From contig OY783192.1 in the NCBI GenBank assembly GCA_963678675.1, positions 33,759,250 to 33,823,249 on the forward strand: 64,000 nt of DNA, read 5' to 3'. The DNA comes from Xiphydria camelus (lineage: Eukaryota > Arthropoda > Insecta > Hymenoptera > Xiphydriidae). The position numbers and the translations under genes were made by a program. The notes beneath the pieces are model-generated. The model saw nothing but the letters and a program-made list of their open reading frames with translations, was not told the origin of the DNA and made no database searches. Shown piece by piece: positions 21,044-34,025 of the stretch (its first letter is position 1; each line of letters opens with the position of its first letter).

Positions 21044-24000
21044 TCAGGCATTCTTGATAACGAAGTTGATGTGCTCCGAAACTTCGCTCAGCATAAGTTC
21101 CTGGGAAAAGAAAGAAATATACTCATTGCAAATTTGCAAAAGGGCTCATCTTCAAGCATTCCATTCGCACGGTTTTAACTCAAAATCTTCCTCTTTATCG
21201 CACGTGATAATGAAATATCCGACCTGTAAGAAATCACATGACAGCGGTTGTCCATAATGTTGCCAATGGAGAAGTTGATTTATAGTTAAATACTGTTGAT
21301 TTTGTTCGTCCTTTAGTGTAAATTGACTATCGCGCGATTCCTGCGCATCTCGTTCCTCTTCCTTTTCGTTTCCAGTGTCTCCACGGCCGGTGCAAGGACA
21401 TTTCATTAGATCGTGGGTCAGGCAACTTGTATCTCTATTCAGGGTGAATAAGTCCTGTAAAGGATTAGCGAGTAATCAGTAAAAATCTGTTTACTCATTA
21501 TTCCTCGGCTACTACTAATTCGAAGTGCAGCTAGAAAGCAAACCTTTAGCTCGTTAATTGTCAGTTTTGTCAAGGAAGCATTATTGGGGCTCACTACTGC
21601 TTCGCTTAAACCCGTTTTGCTGATTTGCCTTTGGAATATTTTCTCTTCTATGGTACCCGACGTAATGAACCTAAATAAATAAACGATATTTTAAAAGACA
21701 GAGTTGAAAAATACTATTACAACCGTACGTGTAACTATTTCAGCTGCGATTATTTATATTATATAAATATAAATAAATCAATCATCTCAAGAGATCTCAA
21801 GAGTTATAGTGGGTGAAGGATTGGGTAAAAGAGATATACCTGTAAATATAAACTGATTTTTTCTGACCGTCCCGCCATATCCTTGCCATTGCTTGCGCGT
21901 CTGACGCCGGATTCCAGTCCGAATCGAATAGAACGAGCCTGGATGCTCCTGACAAATTCAAACCCGTGCCGCCTGCTTTTGCACTCAAGAGAAAAACACC
22001 TGTAATGTTAGTGACTCATTGCAGTTTTTTATAGCAATCTATATATACAAGTAGATGCAACCAAATATTTCAGAGGCTCTCCGTTGGTTAACGAATCGAG
22101 TTTGATAAGAGAAACTTACGGAATTGATCGTTGTTCGCATTAAATTTTTCGACCGTATTCATTCTCAGAGCAGTGGGCGTATTACCGTCCAATCTAAGGT
22201 GTGTTAAATTTTCTGCCTCGCATAGTCCCTCCAGCAGATCAAGTGTCCGGGTAAAATACGATACGAGTACCAGCTTCTCCGAGCTCTTCTTTAAGCTCGT
22301 CAACAGTGCCTGGACCGCTGTAAGCTTTCCCGAATATCCTCTGCTCGTACGATTCGATAGGCAATTAATCACATTCGGATCTAATTTTTGCACCAAATCG
22401 CTCATATCGTTTTTCACAAGACTGACGTGATTGCAAATCTTTTTAAGAACCGTTATAATCGTCAAAGGCGACACGGTTCCCTTCGAATGTATCGTCCCAT
22501 CGAACCACTGATCCGTGATCAAGGTGTATAGCTTTTCCTGTTGCAAGGACAGACGACAAAATACGACAACTTCGTGCTTCGTGGGCAGGTACTCCTTCAG
22601 CGTCTCGTGCGTGCGTCTCAGTATGAAGAACTTGGTGTATTCGTTCAACTCCCTTGCTCTCTCTTCTCCGAGCGAAAGTACGTCCTCCGACGCGTTGGGA
22701 CACCGCGACGCGAGTATTGGATCTTCGTAGCGAGCTTTGTAGGATTTGTCACAGTCGAGGACACCCGGATTGACGAGGTCGACTAACGTGTAGAATTCTC
22801 GTAAGTCGTTTTGCACGGGAGTTCCGGTTAGGAGGATCCTTCGCTTGCAATTCATCTGCACGAGGAGCTGGAAAGAGAGGAGAGATCTTAATCGATGGGT
22901 GGTGCAGCGCGCGAGATGAGTAACTGCAGGTCATCTCTTGTCGGCTGGAGTTAAAATTCACTTTATACGTGAGATTTTAACAGTAGTTCAGTAAAGATTG
23001 CGATAGTTACCTTGGATGCCTTCACTGCACTGTTTTTCAATCGATGTCCTTCGTCGCATATCAGTAAATCAAACTCAATGGCGTTAATATCTTCGTAACA
23101 CCTGACGAACATCTCGTAGCTAACTATCATTACCGGCGTCCTCACCAATCTAGCGAAGTCCCCGGGTTTCTTCTTCGCATCTACGACGAACGGCGATATT
23201 CTGTGACGACCGAGCCATCGAATGAATTCTTTTTTCCAATTTTCGCAGAGACTGCTGGGCGCGATAACGAGGACGTGCTTCAGTACGGGCTTTCCGTAAG
23301 GGCCTTTCTTCAGGAGCGTCCATATCAGTGCCACGCACTGCAGCGTTTTGCCTAAACCCATTTCGTCGGCCAAAATCGCTCCGTAACAGTCTGGTTTCTT
23401 CATCCCCATGACGCATTGGTAGAGAAAGGCTATACCGTAGCGTTGATGAGGCCTGAGCACCATTGCTAGGCAAGGATCTACGGATACTTCTTGCGGGTCC
23501 TTTGCCTCTTCCGCGGCCCATTGTACTTCGGCGCTTGGTCGGGGCATAACTAATGGCTTGTAATCCAGTTTCAAACCTTTGCAAAAGATTGGTAGAGATC
23601 GATACATACGGCTTGTTATTCAGATGCATTCGATGTTCAGTATTTCAGGATGGGAGGGAATCTTCAGCTTTGAAAGGATAACTTGGCGATGCTCAGTTAG
23701 AAAAAGTACCAGGAGGGTGGCTTTGAAGGAAGTTTCATTAGACACGATTACGGTGGATGAGAAGGACGTTGAAACAAGCGTAATTTGAAATAATGTATGT
23801 TTATTCACCAGGACCGGCTTCGATAATGTTCAAAAAATAGGAACAAATAATATTGTCAATTACTTCCTCCATGGGAAGTACTAGATGTAAGCATAAAGGA
23901 AGGTGGAAAGAACGATGTAGAGGTCTCACGCTTTACGTTATTAATACTGAGGAATTTAACAACTATTTTCTCCCGAGATCTCATTATAGAAGTATATCAA

Positions 24001-25340
24001 GAGGACGATATTAGATTGAAAACTTATCTGAGGAATAGTTCTCCGAATAAAAATCTCGCGATAGACGGACAACGTAAATAAGCATTTTTGTTCGAAAATG
24101 GATTACAAGTAAACTGTATTAATTCAATTTGTATTAGACTCGTTACAGTTGGTCGTAGTTGATAGTTATATCGTGAAATATGTACACAGTGTTTGCGTCG
24201 AGACTAACATGGATCAAGCTTATGACAATTCACTAACAATCCCTACCGGAAGAAATAACTGGAGTGTATCTTCGCGAGACTTCAGTTCTCGGTCTTTTTA
24301 AAGGTGGCTCCACTATCTTCTTTTTCTGGAGATCATCGGTAGTGCGGTCGATATCCGTAACAGCCTCGATGATCTATGTATAATAAAAGGGAGACTGTAT
24401 TACACACCTACATGTATAAATAAAGATCTTTTCTAGTTTGAGATAAATGTGTCCAAAGTGCACACGTTAAGGTAGCTGTCCCAATAGCCGGACAGCTGTA
24501 CAAATTCATACAGCACATTTTACTCTAGATTTCTTCCAGTGAAACTTTCTGTATACGTCCTTAATTTATTGAAGCATTTAAATATGTCCAGCTACTAGGA
24601 CATGTCCCGCTATTAGAATGTGGCATCGATTGCTGTTAATATTAGAGTAACAGAATGTATTTAGTTTTGGATATCATCCTATTGGACTTACTTCTATCTC
24701 CTTATTACTCATGAATATTCTTGCACCCTCAGTTAAATTTATTGGATTCACCGTAGTGCGTCCTATGATGGCGCCTTCCATATCCTGCGTAAATTAAACG
24801 AAATATTAAGACTCAGTCACACGGTGAATTGAGACTTTCGGAAACTTAATCCTGTACCTTCAAAACTGCAGCTTTTCCTGTAACTTCCAGGGATCCGTCT
24901 CCTTCCCACGTCTTGTGCTTCTTAGCAGATTTCTTTCCATACACGACATTGAAGATTCTGAAAATCAAAAGGGACTGAATCCTTTGCACTTTTCCAGCGT
25001 GATAAAATAAGATGAAGACTAGGGCTATCGTTATAATTAATCCTACTTACATTTTATCGCCGTTTACTTTCGTGCACGGTATATTTTCCTTGATGTTCGT
25101 TACTTCGGTACTACTGGACGATGCCGTATCTTCGTCCACCGACGTCTCGTCGGTAGATGCACTCGCGGTTGCCGATGATTTGTCGAATAACTTGAGAATG
25201 CGCGACGTGCTCCTAACGAGTTCCTTGCTAGATTTCTCCGGTACATCGTTATTACCTCCTTGCTTCACGTTTAACGCCGATTTGCGATTTATGCCGAGGA
25301 AAGGCGACTTGAATCCTCTTGACGGCGTATTTCGGTTCAT
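21044..25340 (-). CDS. RAD54B: RAD54B-type SNF2 DNA translocase
   Basis: Nuclear SNF2/Rad54-family ATPase that works with RAD51 in homologous recombination. Ten exons on the minus strand: 25340-25051, 24957-24858, 24784-24692, 24373-24247, 23576-23011, 22867-22120, 21999-21840, 21670-21544, 21454-21224 and 21100-21044, all in phase, 832 residues. Assignment to RAD54B rather than RAD54 rests on the N-terminal block [11 protein letters not shown]...GKAAVLK, the MPRP motif before the helicase core, and the C-terminus ([12 protein letters not shown], then [10 protein letters not shown]). Helicase motifs: Walker A DEMGLGKT (about 274-281), [28 protein letters not shown], and the arginine-bearing [11 protein letters not shown]. 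The last 18-residue exon ends [11 protein letters not shown]. The junction between the fourth and fifth exons is phase-correct, but an extra small exon there cannot be excluded. Confidence 0.92.
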
Positions 25341-25463
25341 ATTGGTACTTTTATCGCGTTCATTCGTAATAACGCGAAGGACTTTTGCACTTGTTTACAG
25401 CGGCTTCTGACAGTTCGATTTCGAATGCACTCCACCATATTGCGAATCCGAGCGGGAGAATGT

Positions 25464-25519
25464 AGAATCAGCTGATCACAGCTGACCAGTGAGAATCAGC
25501 TGATCACAGCTGACCAGTG
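25464..25519. repeat. Perfect 2 x 28-base tandem repeat with E-boxes
   Basis: The unit occupies 25464-25491 and is repeated without change at 25492-25519. Each copy contains two CAGCTG hexamers around a TGATCA, so four E-box-type sites lie in 56 bases, about 125 bases upstream of the RAD54B start codon. Confidence 0.9.
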
Positions 25520-25613
25520 TATGACAGCTCAAAATAACAGTTTAAAGAGCAAAACGCTCTTCTACTGCGTGTCAAATCTGTGACGCTGACTAAATAAGAT
25601 TCGCGTACCTATA

Positions 25614-25728
25614 AAGGCGGCAATACACGTAACGGTATACCTGACAGATACAACTGTTTAGGTCGCTTATACAGGCAAACTTGAACAGGTGTACCTATCA
25701 GGTATATCGTTAAGTGTATTGCCGCCTT
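25614..25728. mobile_element. 115-base MITE with AAGGCGGCAATACAC ends
   Basis: The left end AAGGCGGCAATACACGTAAC and the right end, complement of AAGGCGGCAATACACTTAAC, continue pairing through GGTATACCTGA/TCAGGTATA, for about 33 bases per arm. It lies in the RAD54B/DHRS4 divergent promoter region. Confidence 0.85.
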
Positions 25729-25892
25729 AAGGCAACCTTTGAACGGTGTACCAGTTGCAATTTTGCAAATTAATCGACAGCACGAGCGTTTAGGATAATA
25801 ACAACATTCGAATTTTATACGAATGATAAATCTGCTATTTTGACATCGTGTTTGAAATAAATTGTCGCGCGAAGTTTAGCATCAATTGAACA

Positions 25893-27100
25893 ATGCTACG
25901 TACTGCGGCTAATCAAGGACTACGAACATTTGCAACCGCGATGAATTGCAAAAGACTGAACGGCAAAGTTGCAATTGTGACTGCATCTACAGACGGGTGA
26001 GTATAGATAAGCTTTTGATATTCAAATGAGAATGTTTCGAAACTTTGCATTTATTACGCAGAATTGGCTATGCGATCGCAAAACGTCTGGCTCAGGAAGG
26101 AGCCAAAGTAATGATCAGCAGTCGAAAGGAAACAAACGTAAGTAACACAGTGAAAGCACTGTCCGCTGAAGGTTTACAAGTATCCGGAGTCGTGTGTCAT
26201 GTAGGGAAAACCGAAGATCGAAAGAGGCTTTTCGCAGAGGTAAGCGATTAATGGAGAATCCATTGACTTTTATCTCCTATTACCTACTCAAAATTTGAAT
26301 ACGTAATGTCGATTACAGACAAAAGTGGCGTTCGGTGGATTAGATATACTTGTATCTAATGCAGCGGTAAACCCAATGGTCGGTTCAATTTTTGACTTTG
26401 ATGAAGCAACCTGGGATAAAATTTTCGATATCAATGTGAAGAGTACGTTTTTGCTCTTGAAGGAATCGTTACCTCTTTTAAGAGAGAGCAAATCTCCATC
26501 AATTTTAATCATTTCTTCAATAGCTGGTTATCAACCATTCGATGTAAGCATCTCTAAAGCAATTTTAGACCTATATTCATCTAAATTGTAGTTACTAAAT
26601 ATCATCAACTCCCTTTCACGAGGCACTATAAGCAATATTACATTCTCATTCTTTCGTACAATTCTTACCGCAATATTAAAATACTACTGTATACTAATAT
26701 TTCAGATGTTGGGAGTATATTCTATCAGCAAAACGGCTCTATTGGCATTAACCAAAGTAGCGTCTAACGAGCTTGCGACGCAAGGTATACGCGTTAATGC
26801 CATCGCGCCTGGTATCATCAAAACGAAATTCTCGAAATTTGTATGCATTTTACCGGCATGGTTAATATTATAAGATTTAATTTCGATCGCAGAATGATAA
26901 CGGCTGGAAATTCCTGTTGCTTTTTACAGCTTCACGAGTCGAAAGAAACGTTAGACATCGCAACGGAAAAAATTGCAATGCACCGAATAGGTATGCCCGA
27001 TGAAATCGGTAGCATTGCGGCGTTCTTAGCCAGCGACGATGCCTCATACATCACCGGGGAGACCATAGTAGCGTCAGGAGGAATGACATCGAGACTTTAA
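25893..27100 (+). CDS. DHRS4: DHRS4-type short-chain dehydrogenase/reductase (peroxisomal)
   Basis: Classical SDR that reduces carbonyls and retinal with NADPH in vertebrates. Five exons: 25893-25996, 26062-26239, 26319-26543, 26706-26840 and 26930-27100, in phase, 270 residues. Cofactor motif [23 protein letters not shown] after beta-2 (the NADP-preferring arginine); NAAVNP; the catalytic serine in IISSIAGY (about 160-161); and YSISK with catalytic Tyr174 and Lys178. The protein ends SRL, a type-1 peroxisomal targeting signal also present in vertebrate DHRS4. [13 protein letters not shown] near the end is a family hallmark. The ATG at 25893 leaves a short basic N-terminus that could also read as a weak mitochondrial leader. 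Confidence 0.93.
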
Positions 27101-27136
27101 TATATAAAGCATAATTGGGCATTTTTTTCTTATTCA

Positions 27137-27142
27137 AATAAA
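27137..27142 (+). terminator. DHRS4 polyadenylation signal
   Basis: AATAAA lies 37 bases after the DHRS4 stop codon. Confidence 0.6.
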
Positions 27143-27455
27143 GCTTCCTCGGAGACTAATACCATTAATATTACAATTATGGTATATGCTATAAGCAAAA
27201 TTGTTTTACATACAAGATTTTAGGCTGGAGAAGTACACGTGGACGATATGCTGCAATCTTTCTGATTACAAAAGCAGAAATACTGAAGTTATAGGAGTCT
27301 GTATAAAGAATGATCGGTTGAACGGACATTTGAACGCTCGTAACTAGATTTTTGAGAAGGGAAATTGTCAGTCTGAATCTGGATAAATCATTTTTTATTC
27401 AATTTTTTCACTTCGCCACCATTTTAGACCCCCCCCCCCCATGCAATAAATAAAT

Positions 27456-27702
27456 GAAGGGTCCAGTGGAAAAACGATGAGGTTCCATTTTTTTCGAAAT
27501 CGACATTTTAGCGGCATCTGTTAGCTTTTAACATGAAGTATCAACATACTAAACCTTACAGGGGACAAACAATGAGATTCCACTAAAAACTGTGGTTGAA
27601 AATAGGCGGCACAGTGGACTCCCGCGCGTTGTGAAACTTTAAGTGTCGTGTCTCTCAACTTTTAGAAATATGGAACCTCATCGTTTTTCCACTGGACCCT
27701 TC
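27456..27702. mobile_element. Element with perfect 32-base terminal inverted repeats next to the SKIC3 stop
   Basis: Bases 27456-27487 (starting GAAGGGTCCAGTGGAAAAAC) are exactly complementary to 27671-27702. The 247-base unit ends 12 bases from the SKIC3 stop codon, so it sits in that gene's 3' UTR. A run of 12 C lies just outside the left arm. No coding capacity. Perfect arms suggest a recent insertion. Confidence 0.8.
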
Positions 27703-27714
27703 AAATATATCGAT

Positions 27715-30700
27715 CTAAGAAACACTCGCGGTATCGCAAGCAATGAGAAGCGCTTTCTTCTCGTTATTCATCAACCACTGCTCCAATGGCTTCGAAGCCC
27801 GCAGGCCTCGCCTTATAATGGAAATCAGTGTGCACAACCATCGAGCATTTAGTACGGACTCAGGCTTGGTGACTCTGAAAGAAGCAGGTGGTCTTCAGTC
27901 GTTGAATCGTCATTTTCGCCGAATCAAGTCACAGCTGAACGTCACCATGGACGTACCTCGGCAGCAGCGCCACGATCAAGTTAGCCCAACTTTCGGCAAT
28001 CGTGGGAAATGAGTATATCGTCTTCTGTACGGATCGTATTCCATTGTTTCTCGTGTGCCCGGCAATTAATTGACTGAGGGACGAAATACAAGCAACCTGA
28101 GCTACGCTGAGCGACGAACAATTTCTGCCTAAGAATAGAGCTTTCTGCGCACAATTGCTAAAGCTCCTTGCGTCGATCGCCAAGAGCAGTCTCACTAAAC
28201 CGATCCACGGACCAACGTCGCCTGCAAAAGACGTTCGTAAATCGTATAACGCGTACACCACGTATGCAGTAATCGCAGTCGCATCATTGTCACGTACCGG
28301 GATGTCTATGCGCCGCTTTAGAGAAGACTCTAATCGCTCCACCGACGTCGTTTTGAATGAGGTGCGAATAAGCCAGCAATACGGTAACGTGAATCCGATG
28401 CTCCGGATGATCCCGGTAGGGCTGCAATTCCATGAGAACCAACGTCGCTAAGTGCGTGTCGCCGTGCAACACGCCAAGTGCAGCAGCGGCAAGCAGGCCG
28501 GATACGATCGGCGGCTGAATTTGAAGGCACAGGAAGAGCAAAGTCTTGACGTCGCTGAGTTCTTGAAACATGTACGCTATCGCCGCCATTGCGCATAATA
28601 ATTGAGCCTTGTCGGAACTGGCGTCAGCTAGCCAGTGCAGTGCCGCTTCGTACGCGTTGTACGACTTTTCGTAAAGTTTCGCTGAGGGTCGAGAAAGAAA
28701 AGTTAATTAATATAACAACGGGTGTGTATTGGAACGCGCGTAACTTACCTTTGAATAAAGACAGCGCCAATTGACAGTATGAATTCAAACTGTAATTCTT
28801 TACGGCGTTGCAAAGATTTATAGCTTCGTCGCCCTCTCCTAAGTGCAATTTTACTCTGGCTAGATTAACGGATACGGCGTCCCATTCCGTATCTTTGCTC
28901 GTGATTTCGAGTGCCTTGGAAAGTACGCGGGCCGCTGATTTGTACAACTTTTGCCGTTCCAACAGCAAACCATACACATTGAGCGCGCAAGGATCATTTG
29001 GATTGTGTTCTGAAATGTGCAAAGAATCACGCTAATTCCAATTGATCCCGGAGACTCAATGCGTTTGAAGTACCACGCGAAGCACCGGAAGGGCACGTTT
29101 TCTCGCTTCGGTGCGCGCCCAATAAATCGTACGGCGAGCGTATCGTTACCCACCGATGTACCACGTCATCGCATCAGTCGCTACTGGTACAGCGTGCATA
29201 TTTTCAATGGTGTACGCATATAGAGGATCCTTCTTGGCGTCTGGATCTAACAGGGTCGTCATGACCCAGTGTGCATATCCAATGGCAGCTTGATCGTGGT
29301 AACAGAGTTGCGTCGAGTGTCTAAACAGATCCATCGCCTCCTTTCTAGACATTCTCTCCGCGATCGAAGCCTGACCAATCCAGGAATTGACGTACGCCGG
29401 ATCCGCTCGTTGGGCTCGTGAAAATGCTTTGTTCGCCCTGGAAACGTCTCCTGAGCATCGAATAAGTACGACGACGGTAAGGAGCGTTTCACGGCTGAGG
29501 CGTCAGAGATGTGACGTCAGGTTAGAGGGGTAAGGGAACTGCAGTCTTGTCATTTTCGCCAGTAGGATAAGAACGGGCCAAGAATAACACCGCACAACTT
29601 ACATTACCAGATTAAATGGAGATAGAAGTAACGCGATAAATACCCAAGTTCAGATACAGGGTGCCCAAGTTCGTCCAAGCAATCGCGTTGTTGGATTCTA
29701 TGTCGATAGCAACGATAAAGCAATGTTGCGCCAGCGCGTAATTTTTTATCTCCTCCAGCATGCAAACGACTCCAAGAATATTCCAATGAGACCACGTCGA
29801 GGGACAGAGTTTGACGGCCTGTTTGGCGGCTGCCAAAGCTCTGCTGACTGTCTCTTGCCTCTTATCGATTCCAAGATCGAAATGCAACTGTGCGAGATAA
29901 CAGCAGGCCAGATCATGCCATAAGAACGGCGAGTCTTGAGAGAGACTCAGTGCTCGGCAGTAACACCTGCAATAAAAATGCAGGTAAAAAAAGGACTTGA
30001 CATGTATTAACGGCAGGAGTTACACTCGTCGCGGCTAAATTATTGTCGTAGGACCTCTCGCAATGAACGAAGCGACTTCGACTGAACGCTAGTTCACCTG
30101 GAGCACAATAAAGATATCTCCTTTCTCCCAATGGTAACGTATTCCGCCAGCTCGTCAGACTTGACTAAGCCTGGAGCGACATTCAATACGTTATATTTGT
30201 CGGGCAAGGTGACCATTCTGTAACAAGCATCTCCGAGCAATTTCCAAATGCACGACAAATCACCACGTTCCGTAATTACTTTTGTTAAGTGATATACTGC
30301 TCGTTGAATGTGATCTCTGGCGCGCCCCAAGAGCTGTTTCTTGGCGCAGTCAATAGCGATGCCTAAATAGGTCTCCGCCAGACCTTTTAGGGCAGGAATA
30401 TAGCAGTGCTCTTGGCGCAGTACGTGTTCGAAATCTTCCTTAGCTTCTGTGTATTGACCTAACATCTGCAAAGAATGATTTCCCTTGGCGTAATAACTGG
30501 CGATCAGAGGCACGTGTATACACGTATCTTCCGAATAAGCGCGGTACCAGCACGGGTATTCGTCACGTAGATTTAAACTTACCAGCTTAATGTTGGCAAG
30601 TTGAATCATGGGATACGGAGATTCCGGACTCAGATCTAAAGCCCGTTGGTACGATTTCAGCGCAGACATGTAGGCACCTCGACTCCAATAAGCATCTGCC

Positions 30701-33444
30701 AAACATTCCCAGCAATGACTACAAAGTAAAAACTAGACGTTGAAACGTTTCTTCTTTTGCCACTCGAACAGTAATATATCAGTTTTTACTTGTCGTTTGG
30801 ATCACTCCTGATGACTGTGCGTAATGCGGTGATAGCCTGAAGCATATCTCCTTGATCCAAATATTGAAGCCCCAATTGGAGCCATGCCCACTTAGGGCCT
30901 CCTCCCGGGGCAGTAATACGTTGCAACAATTGCATATTGGCTTCCTAGGAAAAGCAAACGTCCGTCATTTCAAGATATCCATCAGATATAAACTCGGTGC
31001 TTTTAGCAGCGATGAGTTGTAGTCTCGATACGCAACAAGAATGCGACGAGTGTAACAAAATTATACCTACACTATTTTTTTGCAGCCGGTAAGCCGTACT
31101 TAGTCCGACACCAGCTTGCTCCGAATTCGAATTAATTTGGAGCGCCTTCTGGTAACATTTCCTTGATCGATCGAGATCATTACCGTGCTCACGGTAGTAG
31201 TGGCCCAGATAAACCAGGCACTCCCAGTTGTAAGGATCCGTATGAATTCCTTTCAAGAAAGCCATTAAACTGTGCGCATAATCCGATAACAACCAATGGA
31301 TCTTTCCCAGTACGAGCCAAGCTTCGGAGGTTTCCAAAGTGGAGCCGAGTACATCCGCAGCTTCTTCCAAATTGTTACGACTCATCAAGTCGATCGCTTT
31401 TAAGATCGCGGCTTCTACTCTCGTTTCGGGATCGTTTTCTAATTCATCCAACAGTGCCGATGCTTGCTGGTCTCTGAGGCGTATGTGCGCACGCGCTTGT
31501 GCGAGTAATATTTTGGTAGAAGGATGTTTGGTCAGAAGCTGAATCAAAATACGTAGTAATTATACTAATAATAATAAGTGGTAAAGAGTACAATAGGTGC
31601 CAGACATCTTTGACGAACTTACATCCTTGCACTTTTCCACAGCAAGTACCCACTTATCTTTGATTTCGCTCTTAGCCAAAGCTTCGATTAGAACTAAGTC
31701 CATTCTGTATCGCAATTTCCCTTGGAAATCTGAATTAATGAATTTCATTGCTTCTAAAGCAGCATATTCAGCCTCTTCCCAACAATAAAGTTTCACGTTA
31801 ACTTCGGCTAGTATAATCCACGCGTGCAACCATTGCGATTTCAAAGTAACAGTCTGATTCAAGATAGCTCTCGCTTCGATCAAACTGCCCGTATAATACA
31901 AATTGACCGCTTTAGCCATTAAAGCAGTGCCCGACCGTTCGTCCAGATCTAGGAGCGCGGTGTAAAATTTTGTAACGTCTATCCCATCCCAATTCTCATT
32001 CAATACGCTTTGTTCAGAATAAACCTCGCAGATCAACTCTGCAAAAGAAAGAAGGCATGGAGGAAAATATTATTTTTCGGCATACAGAGCATGTCAGAAG
32101 TTTGGACCTTATTTACGATTGTCAGTCGTCGACAAATGGATACAGTAAAGAGGTAGGCTGGCAGTCATGTTACTGGAGGAATCTCATTCTATATCCACTC
32201 ACCAATCGCACAATAGCCAGCTATTCCTTTTTTTCTATCGCTTCAATAGGTACCGACAGACGAACGTGGTAAATATGATAAGTTTTGGAAGAGAGGGAGA
32301 GAGTTTGCTGCTAGTCTTTTAATTAGCATACCAGCGGAAAAGAAAGATTGATTGAAATCTGGATTTGCGCGAGTTTAGACTTTATTATAATTTGGCGCAT
32401 CGCGAGTGATTTGATAGATGAACGTTTTAATTGCGTACTTAACGGATACGGATCTTCGCTGAAGAGTTCGTGCATTTGCACCGCCTCTTCGATAAGAGCA
32501 GTCAGCTTCTTGGATTTGTACAAAGCTTTTAAATATTTCCTATAGTAATCGTGTCTGTTTTTAGCTTTTGGATCTTTACAGAGAGCAGCCAGGGCACTCT
32601 CCAGAGTATTATCATCTTTCATCGGCAGATCGGGATGTTGAGTCAAGATTGTAGCTAATGCGTCATTGATAAGTTTTGTTCTATCTTCGTCAATCGTGTT
32701 TCGTAAACTAGACAATGATGAAACAACTGCTGTCAATACGGCATCATGATGCAACCGGACTGACAAGCTCGATATCCTGTTTAAGAAATGCAAAAACTTT
32801 GATGATTCTCTGTAAAATAAAAAATTTTTATCAGTCAATACATCGAGTCATAAATTCGTCTTGACATAATGAGGTAATGTTCATTTCTTTTTTTTCTGAA
32901 TCGATAGATAAAAAGTGTTGGAACCCTTTAGTCAAATTTTTGTGATTTCTCAACTATATATTTATTTTATATTTATTATACAAGGTGGTGAATTGTCACA
33001 AAAATTTAACCGGAGGGTCCTAATATTCATATTTATCAATTTATCGAATTTAATCAAAATCGCTCTGTTGATTCTACTATCGATAGAACCTCCTTAATAT
33101 TGAGAAAATCGTCCATACGTCTCCAATCGAAGTAATGTGCTGTAAATAGGTAGAAGCTCCATCCAAGTGGATGCATCATTTCTTTCTTTCTCATAGAATG
33201 CCGCTAAGCCTTGCCAAGCCAACGGATTGCTTGGCTGAATTTCGGCTGCCTTTTTCAGAGCCAGTGGAGCTTGCACTCTGGCGTCTTCAATCTCCTGCAT
33301 AGCCGCTCCCAGTAAAACCAGTGCGACATAATTATTTTTGTCTCCTTTGAGGATTTTCTGACATTTCTTCCTCGCTTCTTTGTAATCCTTCTGTTTCAAT
33401 AACTCCCTCGCTTCCTTCAAAGCCTGCTTGGTATCTTTATCCAT
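27715..33444 (-). CDS. TTC37: SKIC3/TTC37, tetratricopeptide scaffold of the SKI complex
   Basis: Scaffold of the cytoplasmic SKI complex, which feeds mRNA to the exosome. Twelve exons on the minus strand: 33444-33119, 32809-32439, 32038-31623, 31538-31071, 30944-30790, 30718-30098, 29966-29644, 29450-29154, 29009-28749, 28681-28298, 28221-27957 and 27874-27715. Every phase matches, giving 1348 residues (human about 1560). TPR-type helix pairs run along the whole length. Landmarks matching human TTC37 include LKQKDYKEARKKCQKILKGD at the N-terminus, WECLVYLGHYYRE, WAWLQLGLQYL, WECLADAYWSRGAYMSALKS, IPALKGLAETYL, YALAQHCFI.AI, AIAWTNLGTLYLNLG and AYVNSWIGQA. The last exon (LRASKPLEQWLMNNEKKALL) is inferred from a strong AG/GTACGT donor. 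Without it the protein would end about 40 residues earlier. The C-terminus is shorter than in vertebrates. Confidence 0.92.
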
Positions 33445-34025
33445 TGAAATTCATGCGCACGATACGTTTTGTTTTATATTAGAAAAACTGGTTTTTAGAG
33501 ATTTTCTCAGATGTTTGAATTTTTAATAACCTAAAAAAGGGGCCCTCTGCCAAAGTGGTATGGTGAAAAAGATGGTTAAATTTGTATCGCCATTTTATGT
33601 ACAATGAAGAGAGCGTATGTTATGTAGAACGTAATGTATTGCTTTAAAGATTTATCTCAGATTTTTTTAATGCAAATTATTCGAAATCCGTCAGATGCAC
33701 GCGCACAAATCTTGGGCTGTGTCCCAATGGGGATCAAGATCAGGATATGTGTGTGAGAAGTGCGATGAACCGTATGTCCGCGATCATTTGAACCATTTGA
33801 ACCACAGAAAAATTGCGAGTTTTGCATGAGCACCCCTTTGGGTCTCCTCGTCCAATAGAATCACCGGAGAAGCGTGAATGCGCATGCGTAGTCATCCGCG
33901 GGTGTTGGCGTTGTCAGCAAGTTCAGATCGGTTATTTCGATATCAATATTTTATTTACATGAATTCGGAAATAAACGTAGTTAAGCGTTTTTTATTTGAA
34001 TCCGTTCGGCGTACGATTTTGAAAT
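33445..34025. promoter_or_regulatory. Divergent region between SKIC3 and the dystrotelin-like gene
   Basis: The 581 bases lie between two divergent starts. Nothing specific was recognised. A GC-richer block at about 33720-33930 may mark a transcription start. Confidence 0.35.

Larger units (their letters stand above)
25341..25892. promoter_or_regulatory. Divergent region between RAD54B and DHRS4
   Basis: The 552 bases separate two divergent start codons. It contains a perfect 28-base tandem duplication rich in CAGCTG E-boxes and a small inverted-repeat element, both listed separately. Core promoter elements were not identified. Confidence 0.45.

Noticed and set aside
20735..21178. 147-codon open frame on the plus strand downstream of PGAM5
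   Set aside because: It runs antisense across the last RAD54B exons, has no domain and no good start context.
27429..27440. Run of 12 C residues
   Set aside because: A simple homopolymer beside the inverted-repeat element; nothing further to interpret and possibly affected by sequencing error.
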